From contig NZ_CP048405.1 of NCBI RefSeq assembly GCF_014084125.1, forward strand, positions 4,278,001 to 4,342,000: DNA of 64,000 bases, written 5' to 3'. Position 1 is the first letter of the stretch. Each line of letters starts with the position of its first letter. Made by a program: the position numbers and the translations under genes. Shown piece by piece: positions 40,541-48,740 of the stretch. The DNA comes from Streptacidiphilus sp. PB12-B1b (GTDB lineage Bacteria > Actinomycetota > Actinomycetes > Streptomycetales > Streptomycetaceae). The notes under the pieces were generated by a model. The model was given only the letters and a program-made list of their open reading frames with translations, was not told the origin of the DNA and did no database searches.

Positions 40541-40920
40541 CCTGGTGCCTCTCCGGAGGCGGGGGGCGCGCCCGGGAACGGGTCGCACCGTACGGGGTGC
40601 TGGACGCGGGGCTCAGCGGGGTCGTGGAACGACCGGGCCGCATGCCTGCCGCAGTGCACACTGCTCCCCTCGGCGGGGGAAGGAGAACGATCGTCCGAAG
40701 CAGGTGACCCGCGAAGGTGTGCTCCGGTGCGGCGACGGAACCGTCGCTCTCGAACTCAGACGCCTGGGCGTCGACAGATCCGAACTGGCGTATGTACTGC
40801 CGCACTAGTGACCAGTGCGGTGCCATAGACCCATCATCCTCAGATTCGTCACCCAGAGTCAAGACCATCCGGGGTATTTCTGGGATTTCTGATGAATTGC
40901 CCGATACCAGCGACCAGTTA
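40541..40920. promoter_or_regulatory. intergenic control region of the leftward glycan operon
   Basis: On the minus strand, TTGACT (40862-40857), 18 bases, then GATGAT (40838-40833) is a candidate promoter. Downstream of it lie two hairpins: CCGCACT/AGTGCGG at 40800-40820 and GGTCGT-GGA-ACGACC at 40620-40634. The 40830-40920 part is noticeably less GC-rich. No gene is evident. The first hairpin may instead be the terminator of the GGDEF/EAL gene. Confidence 0.45.
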
Positions 40921-43077
40921 CTACCCTGAGTAGCCGTCGGTGGCCGCAACTGCGGCTGCGATCCGGCGCGAGATCTCCCGTGGCCGCTCCGGGCGGCCGA
41001 AGTACCAGCCCTGCGCCCAGTCGCAGCCCATCTGCCGCAGTCGCTCGGCGTGCTGCTCGCTCTCGACCTCCTCGGCGGTGACCGTCAGCCCGAGGGTGTG
41101 CGCCAGCGACACCACCGCTCCGACGATCCGCCAGCCCAGCGCCTCGTCGCGCTCCGGGTCGTGCAGGTCCGCGACGAAGGGGCCGGCGATCTTCAGGCCG
41201 GACACCGGCAGGTCCCGCAGGTAGGCCAGGTTGGACCAGCCGGTGCCGAAGTCGTCCACGGCGAGCGAAACCCCCATTGCCACAAGCGAGTTCAGCACCT
41301 GGAGGGACTCGTCGTCCCGGCCCACCACCGCGCTCTCGGTGATCTCCAGCTGGAGCAGCGCCGGATCCAGCCCGGTCGACCGCAGGATGCGCGCGACATC
41401 GGGCACCAGCCCGGCGTTGCGGGTCTGCCGGACCGCCAGGTTGACGTTCACCTGCGGCGCGGCCGGGCCGAACCGGCGCGCCCACTCGGCCGCCTGGCCG
41501 CAGGCCTGCTCCAGCACCCACCGGCCCAGCGGCATGATCAGGCCGGTCTCCTCCGCCGTGGCCACGAACTCCTCCGGGCCGAGCACCCCCAACTGCGGGT
41601 GGCGCCAGCGCACCAGGGCCTCCACCGCGACCAGGGAGCCGTCGGACAGCGCGCACAGCGGCTGGTAGTCGACGAAGAACTCGCCCCGGTCCAGGGCCAC
41701 CGGCATCCGCACGGACACGGCGTAGCGGCTGACCGCGCGGGCGTTGTGCCGGGGGTCGTAGAGCATCCACCGGCCGCGCCCCTGCTCCTTGGCCCGGTAC
41801 AGGGTCAGGTCGGCCGCGCGGACGGCGGCCATCGGCGTGGTGGTGGCGACCCTGCGCTCCAGCACCCCGACGCTGGCCCCGACCGACAGCCGGTGGTCGC
41901 CCACCAGCACCGGCCCGGCCAGAGCGCCCAGAACGGTCTTGGCGACGGCCACCGCCTCCTGCTCGCCGCTGCAGTTCTCCAGCAGCACCACGAACTCGTC
42001 GCCGCCCAGCCGGGCCACCAGGTGGCCCATCGGCACCAGCGCGGCCGACAGCCGCCCGGCCACCGCTGCCAGCAGCTGGTCCCCGGCCTCGTGGCCGAGG
42101 CTGTCGTTGATCACCTTGAAGCCGTCGAGGTCGACGTAGCAGAGCGCGAACCGGGCGGCCGGGTCGGGCGCCTCGAACAGCCGCTCCAGCCGGTCGAAGA
42201 AGGCCGCCCGGTTGGGCAGGCCGGTCAGCGGGTCGTGGGTGGCCTGGTGCCGCAGCCGCTCCTGCAGCCGGCTGCGGTCGGTGATGTCCTCCAGCATGGC
42301 CACCTGGTAGCGCGGCGCACCGTCCTCGTCGCGGATCAGCGAGACCGTCAGATGGGTCCAGACCACCTCGCCGTCCTGCCGGTAGTACGGCTTGTCCACC
42401 TGGAAGTGCTCGCGCTTGCCGCTGACCAGCTCGCCGTAGGCGTCCCAGACGCCGGGGGTGTCGTCCGGGTGGACCAGGTCGTCCACCCGGCTGCCCTGCA
42501 GATCCTCCGGGCGGGCGCCGAACAGCTCCCCCAGCGCCGGGTTGACCTGCAGGATGCGGCCCTCCAGGTCGCCGATGCCGATGCCGATGGCGGCGCCCTC
42601 GAACAGCGCCCGGAACCGGGCCTCGGAATCCCTCAGCGCCCGCTCGGCGCCCCGGCGGGCGGTGTCCGCCGCCAGCCGGATCGACTCCTGCTCGCGCAGG
42701 GTCCGCTCGCGCAGCGCCATCGCCCACCCGGCCGCGAACGCCCCGGCCAGCGCCGGGCCCCGGCCGTCGTCCGCGCCGTGGTCCGCGCCGTGGTCCAGCA
42801 GCAGCTCCACCGCCCGGGCCAGCGTCGCCGGATCGGTGTAGTGGGCGTGCACCAGCATCGCCCCGGCCTCCGAGGCCGGCCCGGGGTCGACCGGCTCGCT
42901 GGTGCGCGCCAGGTTGAGCAGCACGGTGGTCCGGTTGACCAGCCGGCGGGTGGTGCCCGAGGTGAGCGTGCCGTCGTGGGCGGAGCGCAGCAGATCGCCC
43001 CACGCCTCGCAGAAACGGTCGGCCGGCTCCCGGTCCCCGTCGTCCTCGGACGCGGAGGCGTGTGCGGAGGCGTTCAC
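40921..43077 (-). CDS. PAS-GGDEF-EAL cyclic di-GMP enzyme
   Basis: About 718 aa, GTG start overlapping the methyltransferase stop. Order: an alpha-helical N-terminal domain (about 1-135), a coiled linker, PAS (RFRALFEGAAIGIGIGDLEG onward), GGDEF with an intact RLGGDEFVVLL (diguanylate cyclase), and EAL with VAVEALVRWRHP and DDFGTGWSNLAYL (phosphodiesterase). In the EAL domain the usual KID is LKIAGPF, so the Asp two residues after the catalytic Lys is lost; phosphodiesterase activity is uncertain. The architecture resembles the streptomycete RmdA/CdgA group. Next to the glycan operon, a role in its control is plausible. Confidence 0.92.
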   Translation of the reverse strand: MNASAHASASEDDGDREPADRFCEAWGDLLRSAHDGTLTSGTTRRLVNRTTVLLNLARTSEPVDPGPASEAGAMLVHAHYTDPATLARAVELLLDHGADHGADDGRGPALAGAFAAGWAMALRERTLREQESIRLAADTARRGAERALRDSEARFRALFEGAAIGIGIGDLEGRILQVNPALGELFGARPEDLQGSRVDDLVHPDDTPGVWDAYGELVSGKREHFQVDKPYYRQDGEVVWTHLTVSLIRDEDGAPRYQVAMLEDITDRSRLQERLRHQATHDPLTGLPNRAAFFDRLERLFEAPDPAARFALCYVDLDGFKVINDSLGHEAGDQLLAAVAGRLSAALVPMGHLVARLGGDEFVVLLENCSGEQEAVAVAKTVLGALAGPVLVGDHRLSVGASVGVLERRVATTTPMAAVRAADLTLYRAKEQGRGRWMLYDPRHNARAVSRYAVSVRMPVALDRGEFFVDYQPLCALSDGSLVAVEALVRWRHPQLGVLGPEEFVATAEETGLIMPLGRWVLEQACGQAAEWARRFGPAAPQVNVNLAVRQTRNAGLVPDVARILRSTGLDPALLQLEITESAVVGRDDESLQVLNSLVAMGVSLAVDDFGTGWSNLAYLRDLPVSGLKIAGPFVADLHDPERDEALGWRIVGAVVSLAHTLGLTVTAEEVESEQHAERLRQMGCDWAQGWYFGRPERPREISRRIAAAVAATDGYSG

Positions 43078-43880
43078 GAGCGGAGCCCCACCCCTGCCAT
43101 GCCTGTCAGCCGCTCGGGGTGGGGCCCCACCGACGCGGGATTGTCCGGATGCCACTCGGGGAGGTAGACCACCCCCGGCTCGACCAGGTCGAATCCGGCG
43201 AAGAAGTCGGTGATCCGCTCCCTGGTGCGCATGGTCAGCGGGGTCGGGGTGCGCGCGTAGAGGTCCTGGTGCGGGCCGGCCTGGTCCGGGCGGCCCTCCA
43301 GCCCGGCGTGCGAGAGCACCAGCAGGCTGCCCGGCGGCAGGGCGTCGCGCACCGCCGCGACCAGCCGCTCCGGCTCCTCGGCGTCGGTGACGAAGTGCAG
43401 CACCGCGACCAGCAGCACCGCGACCGGTAGGCCCGGCCGCAGCAGGGCCTGCACCGCCGGCTCGGCCAGCAGTCCCTCGGGGTCGCGCAGATCCGCCTCC
43501 ACCACCTGGCTCAGCGGGTCGTCCTCCAGCAGCAGCCGGCTGTGCGCCACCGCCACCGGATCGCGGTCCACGTAGACGACCCGGGCGTCCGGGGCGGCCT
43601 CGCGGGCGATCTCGTGCACCGCGCCGAAGGTGGGGATGCCCGAGCCGATGTCCAGGAACCGGGTCACCCCGCGCTCGGCGGCGTACTGCACCGCCCGGCG
43701 CAGGAAGGCCCGGTTGGCCCGCATGATCGACGGCAGCTCCGGCCACAGGGCCATGGCCTTGCGGGCCATCTCCCGGTCCACCTCGAAGTTGTGCGAGCCG
43801 CCCAGGTAGTAGTCGTACACCCGGGCGGCGTTGGGCTTGTCGAGGTCCGTTCCCGCCGGCACCCACGTCGGTCGAGTCAT
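43074..43880 (-). CDS. SAM-dependent methyltransferase (DUF574 family)
   Basis: About 268 aa. ATG at 43880 with AAGGAG nine bases before it. The family signature is clear: DLDKPNAARVYDYYLGGSHNF, NRAFLRRAVQYAAERGVTRF, the SAM-binding loop FLDIGSGIPTFGAVHEIA, and VVYVDRDPVAVAHSR. Substrates of this actinomycete family are unknown. The stop overlaps the GTG of the GGDEF/EAL gene, so both are made from one message. Confidence 0.92.
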   Translation of the reverse strand: MTRPTWVPAGTDLDKPNAARVYDYYLGGSHNFEVDREMARKAMALWPELPSIMRANRAFLRRAVQYAAERGVTRFLDIGSGIPTFGAVHEIAREAAPDARVVYVDRDPVAVAHSRLLLEDDPLSQVVEADLRDPEGLLAEPAVQALLRPGLPVAVLLVAVLHFVTDAEEPERLVAAVRDALPPGSLLVLSHAGLEGRPDQAGPHQDLYARTPTPLTMRTRERITDFFAGFDLVEPGVVYLPEWHPDNPASVGPHPERLTGMAGVGLRS

Positions 43881-44051
43881 GGCGGGACTCCTTCGGCTCG
43901 GAGCGCGGACAGCGAACAGCAAAAGCCTCCTACCGTTGCATACCGGGTGCAACCCCTGAACACAGGAGACCCGTCCGCTCCCGTCGGCCGTCCTGCGCCC
44001 CTCCGGCACCGGGCCCGGGGGGCCGGTTCGCCGGGCGGCGGGGGGCTGCCG

Positions 44052-44095
44052 GTGTCAGTCCAGCCGCGCGCCTGTGTCAGTCCAGCCGCGCGCCG
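44052..44095. repeat. 22-bp perfect tandem duplication over a stop codon
   Basis: The 22-base unit starting GTGTCAGTCCAGCCGCGCGC is present twice head to tail (44052-44073 and 44074-44095). The second copy contains the last codons and stop of the MFS gene on the minus strand; the first copy lies just beyond. The protein end is unchanged by it, which suggests a recent replication slip. Confidence 0.8.
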
Positions 44096-45705
44096 CCGTC
44101 CCCAACGCCGTCCGCGCCGCCGGGCGCGGCCGGGCCTGCCGCGGCGCCGCCCTGGACGTCCGCCGGCGCCCCGGGCCCTTCCTCGGTCGGGTCGGCCTGT
44201 CGGCCCCGCTCCAGCCCGAACAGGGCCACCAGCGCCGCCACCGCCATGATCCCGGCCATGGTGTAGAAGACGCCGCGGGTGGCGTAGGCGAAGTCCAGCC
44301 GGATGAAGTGCGGGATGGTCGAGGTGTTGCCGGAGCCCCCGCCCTGCGAGGACTGCGAGATGGCGGACGCCGTGGCCGACGCCTGCGCGTGCGGCATGCC
44401 CTGCGCCAGCAGCGAGCTGAGAATCCGCGAGCGGAACTGCGAGACCAGGATCGTCCCCAGGATCGCCAGGCCCAGGCTGGCGGAGTAGTTGCGGACGGTC
44501 TGGGTGATGCCGGTGGCCTCACCGTAGGAGAGCCGCGAGGCCCGGTTCAGCGCGTCCGTGCTGGCCGGGCTCAGCATGAAGCCCATGCCGGCCCCGGCCA
44601 GGATGACATACCACATCTGCGAGTTGAAGTCGAGCCCGGTGACCTTGCCCGCCCACAGCGCGAAGCCCACCGCGGACAGCGCGCAGCCCAGCGTCACCGG
44701 GCGCTTGGCGCCGCCCCGGTCCAGCATCCGGCCGCCGATCTGCGAGGCGACGACGAAGCCGAGGAAGAAGTACAGCAGGTACAGGCCCGCCTGCGAGGCC
44801 GACTTGCCCAGGGCGATCTGCGCGTACTCGCTGGCGAAGAAGAACACCGGGACGAACACCAGCATGGCGACGCCGAGCACCATGTTCTCGACCAGGAACG
44901 CCCGGATCCTGAAGATGTCGACCTGGATCAGCGGCGACTCGGTGCGGCGCTCGACGAAGAAGAAGACCACCAGCAGCGCCAGGCCGGCCGCGATGCACAG
45001 CCCGATGCCGGGGTTGCCCCAGCCCCACACCTGGGACTGCTGGAAGCCGAAGACGCTGAGGCCGACCCCGGCCACGATCAGCGCCAGGCCCCGGTAGTCC
45101 ATCGGGGCGGGCCGGTGCTCGGTGACCGGCTTGGACAGCCAGATCAGGATCAGGGCGATCACGGCCACCGGGATGTTCACCCAGAAGATGGCCCGCCAGG
45201 TCCACTCGGTCAGGTAGCCGCCGAGGATCGGGCCGATCGCGGTCAGGCCGCCGGCGATGCCGAAGAAGATCGCCAGCGCCCGGCCGCGCTCGCGCAGCGC
45301 GAAGGTCTGCACCACGATGCCCAGGGCGGCCGGGAACATGATCGCACCGCCCGCGCCCTGGACCGCCCGGAACGTCACGATCCACGCCTCGGCCGCGCCG
45401 CCCTTCGGGGTCAGCCCGCACATCGCGGAGGCCCCGGCGAACAGCAGCACCCCGAGCACCACCATCTTCCGGTGGCCCACGGTGTCGGCGAGCCGCCCGC
45501 CGAAGGCGAACAGCGCGGCCAGCGACAGCAGGTAGGCGTTGACCGCCCACTGCACGCCGGTGCTGCTCAGCCCCAGCTCGCGCTGGATCTGCGGCACGGC
45601 GATGGAGACGATGGTCTGGTCGATGAAGGTCATGGCGACCGCGAAGATCATCGCGGCGAGCACGAGATTCCTCGGGCGCCCGGCCGTGCCTGCGCTGACG
45701 GTCAT
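44077..45705 (-). CDS. MFS drug exporter, DHA2/EmrB-QacA type
   Basis: About 542 aa, with about fourteen hydrophobic helices. Typical motifs: FIDQTIVSIAVPQIQRELG (motif D1), GGRLADTVGHRKMVVLG (motif A), RAVQGAGGAIMFPAALGIV, and GPILGGYLTEWTWRAIFWVN (motif C). Uses the proton gradient to expel lipophilic or cationic compounds. The ATG at 45705 has GGAGAGA upstream. A hydrophilic, Gly/Ala-rich tail follows the last helix. No regulator is directly adjacent; the TetR gene at 46536 is separated by the PEBP gene. Confidence 0.93.
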   Translation of the reverse strand: MTVSAGTAGRPRNLVLAAMIFAVAMTFIDQTIVSIAVPQIQRELGLSSTGVQWAVNAYLLSLAALFAFGGRLADTVGHRKMVVLGVLLFAGASAMCGLTPKGGAAEAWIVTFRAVQGAGGAIMFPAALGIVVQTFALRERGRALAIFFGIAGGLTAIGPILGGYLTEWTWRAIFWVNIPVAVIALILIWLSKPVTEHRPAPMDYRGLALIVAGVGLSVFGFQQSQVWGWGNPGIGLCIAAGLALLVVFFFVERRTESPLIQVDIFRIRAFLVENMVLGVAMLVFVPVFFFASEYAQIALGKSASQAGLYLLYFFLGFVVASQIGGRMLDRGGAKRPVTLGCALSAVGFALWAGKVTGLDFNSQMWYVILAGAGMGFMLSPASTDALNRASRLSYGEATGITQTVRNYSASLGLAILGTILVSQFRSRILSSLLAQGMPHAQASATASAISQSSQGGGSGNTSTIPHFIRLDFAYATRGVFYTMAGIMAVAALVALFGLERGRQADPTEEGPGAPADVQGGAAAGPAAPGGADGVGDGGARLD

Positions 45706-45857
45706 GCTCTCTCCTCGGCTGATGCAGACGCGCTGGCCTGATCCGGTCGCGGTCGTCGACGTGCACGCGTGATACACACCACGTTCGATCACCGGAGACA
45801 TTACTGCCAGCGAATCGCGGCTACCGGTGAACCTTCGTCCGCGCTCAGGGGGCGCCC

Positions 45858-46457
45858 TCAGCGTGCGTAGAGCCCGTCGAGCCGCCCCCGGGCCAGGACC
45901 GGCCCGGCGACCGCGCCGAGGACGGCCGCAGGCTTGGCACCGTCCAGTGCCGCCCCGCCCGCAGCCGAGGTGAGCGCGGCGGGGAGGGCGAACAGCTGGA
46001 AGGCGTACCGGTGCGTGCCGTGGCCCCGGATGGGCTCCGGGCCCAGGTAGCCGCGCCCCATGCCGGAGCGCAGCACCCGTACTCCCCCGGCCGGGCCCTG
46101 CGCGTCCAGCCCCCCGGCGGGCAGCGACCGCAGGGCCGGTTCCAGCAGTGCGACGCAGTGCACGAACGGGGTCCTGGTCGGCGAGTCCACATCCTGGACG
46201 ACCAGCAGCAGTTGGGCGGCGTTCTCGGGCGTGCCGGTCCAGGCCAGCGCCGGGGAGGTGTTGCGGCCGCCGGCCCGCCTGCCGGCGTGGGTCAGCGCCA
46301 GGGTGGCGCCGTGGTCGAAGTCGGCGCTGCGCAGCTCCAGCATCTCCGGCCCGGCCAGGGCCGGGAGGTTCCAGGCGAGCCGGCTCTCGCCGGCGCGCTT
46401 GTTCTTCAGCAGGGATCCCAGGAGGGGCACGGTCGTCTCCGGCCTTTCATCGATCAC
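45858..46457 (-). CDS. YbhB/YbcL family (PEBP-like) protein
   Basis: About 199 aa, GTG start. Phosphatidylethanolamine-binding-protein fold: TSPALAWTGTPENAAQLLLVVQDVDSP (ligand-site Asp), FVHCVALLEPALRSLPAGG, and the GPEPIRGHGTHRYAFQLFAL loop. Such proteins are soluble small-molecule binders of unclear function in bacteria. The first 30 residues (PLLGSLLKNKRAGESRLAWN) match the common actinomycete form. It is divergent from a TetR gene, with two operator-like repeats between, so is probably its target. Confidence 0.9.
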   Translation of the reverse strand: MIDERPETTVPLLGSLLKNKRAGESRLAWNLPALAGPEMLELRSADFDHGATLALTHAGRRAGGRNTSPALAWTGTPENAAQLLLVVQDVDSPTRTPFVHCVALLEPALRSLPAGGLDAQGPAGGVRVLRSGMGRGYLGPEPIRGHGTHRYAFQLFALPAALTSAAGGAALDGAKPAAVLGAVAGPVLARGRLDGLYAR

Positions 46458-46466
46458 AGCGGATTA

Positions 46467-46522
46467 CTGCGTTCGGCGTTCGCAGTTGATGCCGCCTAAG
46501 CTACTGCATACGTCGTTCGCAG
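46467..46522. promoter_or_regulatory. paired 19-bp operators between PEBP and TetR genes
   Basis: CTGCGTTCGGCGTTCGCAG (46467-46485) and CTGCATACGTCGTTCGCAG (46504-46522) match at 16 of 19 positions and each is a dyad (CTGCG...CGCAG). They lie 37 bases apart centre to centre, in the 78-base divergent gap. This is a typical TetR autoregulation layout. Confidence 0.65.
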
Positions 46523-46535
46523 AAAAGGAGGGCCC

Positions 46536-47264
46536 ATGACCGAGTCGCCTGTCCCCAGCATCTGGCTTCGCCCCGCGCGGGCGGCGCGGGGTCCGGCTCC
46601 GACCTTCGACCGCGACCGGATCGCGGCTACGGGCGTCGCCCTGGCCGACGAACAGGGGCTGCCCGCGGTGACCATGCGGGCGGTGGCGCATGCCCTGGGG
46701 GCCGGACAGGCATCCCTCTACCGCTATGTGGCCACCCGCGACGAGCTGCTGGAGCTCATGGTCGACCGGGTCAACGGCGAGGTCTCGTACCCCGGCACGG
46801 GCTCCGCCTCCGGTCCCGCTTCCGGCGAGTGGCTCGCCGACCTGCTGGAGCTGGCCCGGCAGAGCCGGAGGGTCTGCCTCGCCCACCCCTGGCTCCTCGA
46901 TGCCACAGCATCGAGGAGCCCACTGGGGCCGAACGCGGTCGCCTACCTGGAGCACGCCCTGGCCGCCATGGCCGGTCTCCGGGTCAGCGCCCGGACCAAG
47001 CTGGAGGCCGTCGGGGTGCTCGGGGCGGTCGTCACCGCCCTCACCCGGGCCGAGCTCACCCAGCGCCTGGCCGGGCAGAGCGTCCCGCAGTGGCAGCGGG
47101 CGCAGGCGGAGTACCTCGCCCGGGTGACCGATGCGGGCGACCACCCGCACCTGGCCGCCGCTCTCGCCCCCGCACCCCGGATCAGTCGCGGGGAGTCGCA
47201 GGAGCTGCTCTTCGACCGCATCATCACCCGGATGCTGACCGGGCTGCTGCACTCCGAGGAGTGA
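46536..47264 (+). CDS. TetR/AcrR family regulator
   Basis: About 242 aa, ATG at 46536 after AAAAGGAG. DNA-binding domain: FDRDRIAATGVALADEQGLP, then TMRAVAHALGAGQASLYRYV as helix-turn-helix; the C-terminal half is the larger TetR_C-like domain (LAHPWLLDATASRSPLGPN). A Pro/Arg-rich N-terminal arm of about 23 residues precedes the domain. Divergent from the PEBP gene with two matching operators between, so it most likely represses both itself and the PEBP gene. Confidence 0.9.
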   Translation: MTESPVPSIWLRPARAARGPAPTFDRDRIAATGVALADEQGLPAVTMRAVAHALGAGQASLYRYVATRDELLELMVDRVNGEVSYPGTGSASGPASGEWLADLLELARQSRRVCLAHPWLLDATASRSPLGPNAVAYLEHALAAMAGLRVSARTKLEAVGVLGAVVTALTRAELTQRLAGQSVPQWQRAQAEYLARVTDAGDHPHLAAALAPAPRISRGESQELLFDRIITRMLTGLLHSEE

Positions 47265-47283
47265 GCCGACGGGTCGTCACTCC
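47258..47283. terminator. hairpin between converging TetR and Rieske genes
   Basis: GGAGTGA at 47258-47264, including the TetR stop codon, pairs with TCACTCC at 47277-47283; GACG/CGTC adds an inner stem. The gap between the two genes is only 22 bases. Confidence 0.55.
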
Positions 47284-47286
47284 CTC

Positions 47287-47808
47287 TCAGCCGAGCGAGA
47301 TCTCGCCGCCGGTGACGGTGATGGTCTTGGCCGCGAGCGGGGAGGGCGCCGGGCCGCGCGCCACCGAGCCGTCGGTGATGTGGTACTGGCTGCCGTGGCA
47401 GGGACAGGTGATCAGGCCGTCCGAGACGCTTCCGACGATGCAGCCCTGGTGGGTGCAGACGGCGGTGAAGCACTTGAACTCACCGGCCGTCGGCTGGACC
47501 ACTACGACCTGCTGCGAGGTGAACACCTTGCCGCCGCCGACCGGGATCGCGCTGGTCGGGGTGAGCCCCTGGGCGGCCGACCCCTCCGACGAGGAGCTCT
47601 GCGACGCCGAGCCCTGCGGCGCGGGAGCCGCCCCCGAGCCGTCCGAACCGGACGAGCCGCCGGAACTGCCGGAGCTGCCCGAGCCGCCGGCCCCGCAGGC
47701 GGTGAGCAGCGCGGCGGCACCGGCGATGCCGGTCCCCGCCAGGACCGTACGCCGGGCCGGGACGTGCGCGTTCCGGGGAGCGCTCGCGGATGCCTGGTCG
47801 TTCGCCAT
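47287..47808 (-). CDS. Rieske [2Fe-2S] lipoprotein-like protein
   Basis: About 173 aa. The N-terminus has paired arginines and a hydrophobic core ending in Cys (ARRTVLAGTGIAGAAALLTAC), as in Tat-exported lipoproteins. A Ser/Gly-rich linker (about 40-80) leads to the Rieske domain with both cluster motifs: CTHQGC and CPCHGSQY. A single-domain periplasmic electron carrier; the partner oxidase is unknown and not encoded nearby. Alternatively a general redox lipoprotein as common in streptomycetes. Confidence 0.9.
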   Translation of the reverse strand: MANDQASASAPRNAHVPARRTVLAGTGIAGAAALLTACGAGGSGSSGSSGGSSGSDGSGAAPAPQGSASQSSSSEGSAAQGLTPTSAIPVGGGKVFTSQQVVVVQPTAGEFKCFTAVCTHQGCIVGSVSDGLITCPCHGSQYHITDGSVARGPAPSPLAAKTITVTGGEISLG

Positions 47809-47927
47809 CGGTTACTCCAAACACGGGGAGGGGTAGCTGTCCCGGACCTCTACGCACCCCGCGCGCCGCGGGTTCACCCCCGTCCCGCGTTCCCCCGTCA
47901 TTCCCCCGTCCGGCGCAGCGCCGGCTG

Positions 47928-48635
47928 TCAGCCCGTCACGGCGGCCAGCTCCGCCGCCGCGGCGGCGAGCACCATGTCCAGCGCGGCCGGATAGGCGCTC
48001 AGGTTCATCCGTTCCACCAGCAGGGCTGCGGTGGAGGCGATATGGGGGTGGGTCAGCTCGGGGAGCCTTGCGTAGGTGGCCTTCCAGACCTCCTCGTCCA
48101 GCTGCCGGGCGGCTGCGGGCATGGCGATGGAGGCGGCGTCCAGGGCGGCGAAGGCCAGGCTCTGGTCGATGAAGACGTGGTAGATCCGCACGGCGGTGCG
48201 GTCGGGGAAGCCGGCTCCGCGCAGCAGGCCCAGGATCGCCTCGTCGGCCGCGATCTCGTGCGGTCGCCCGCTGACCCGGTTGGCGGTCAGCACCGCCGCC
48301 TGCGGGTGGGCCAGGTAGGCGGAGTGGATCCGCAGCCCGAGGTCGCGCAGGTCGGAGCGCCAGTCCCCGACCGGCTGCCAGTGCTGCACCGCCCGGCTCA
48401 TCAACTCGTCGGCGATGGCCAGGACGAGGTCGTCCATGCCGTTGAAGTACCGGTAGACCGCGCTCGCGTCGGCGCCGAGGCCGAGCCCGAGACGGCGGGC
48501 GGTCAGCCCCTCCGCGCCGTGCTCGCTCAGCATGCGCAGCGCGGTCTCCACTATCAGTTCGTGCGAGAGCACCTGCCCCTGCTTGGTCCGCCGCCGCCGT
48601 TGCCGCGCGTCCTGCGGCACCACTGTCTTCGCCAT
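47928..48635 (-). CDS. TetR/AcrR family regulator
   Basis: About 235 aa. DNA-binding domain at residues about 20-70: LSHELIVETALRMLSEHGAE, then LTARRLGLGLGADASAVYRYF. The long C-terminal domain (HWQPVGDWRSDLRDLGLRIH, HIASTAALLVERMNLSAYPA) is of the TetR_C type. A basic Arg/Gln stretch precedes the HTH. It is divergent from the saccharopine-dehydrogenase-like gene, 105 bases away, and probably regulates it through the palindromes in between. It is related in layout to the TetR protein at 58817. Confidence 0.9.
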   Translation of the reverse strand: MAKTVVPQDARQRRRRTKQGQVLSHELIVETALRMLSEHGAEGLTARRLGLGLGADASAVYRYFNGMDDLVLAIADELMSRAVQHWQPVGDWRSDLRDLGLRIHSAYLAHPQAAVLTANRVSGRPHEIAADEAILGLLRGAGFPDRTAVRIYHVFIDQSLAFAALDAASIAMPAAARQLDEEVWKATYARLPELTHPHIASTAALLVERMNLSAYPAALDMVLAAAAAELAAVTG

Positions 48636-48651
48636 CCAGCAAGCTTATGCC

Positions 48652-48684
48652 AACGCCATTGACGTTCGTCGAGGCGCTGGCGTT
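48652..48684. promoter_or_regulatory. candidate TetR operator
   Basis: AACGCCA-T-TGACGTT (48652-48666) is a dyad with one mismatch, and AACGCCA recurs inverted as TGGCGTT at 48678-48684. Located 16 bases from the TetR start and 56 bases from the dehydrogenase start. Confidence 0.5.
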
Positions 48685-48740
48685 TGATCGTCACAGGGCC
48701 GCAGAACCGCCCACAACCTCGGAAAAGATCGGATTTCACC

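Noticed and set aside
40717-40929. 70-aa open frame on the plus strand between the glycan operon and the GGDEF/EAL gene
   Set aside because: No ribosome site, and it lies over a candidate promoter and the end of a well-supported gene on the other strand.
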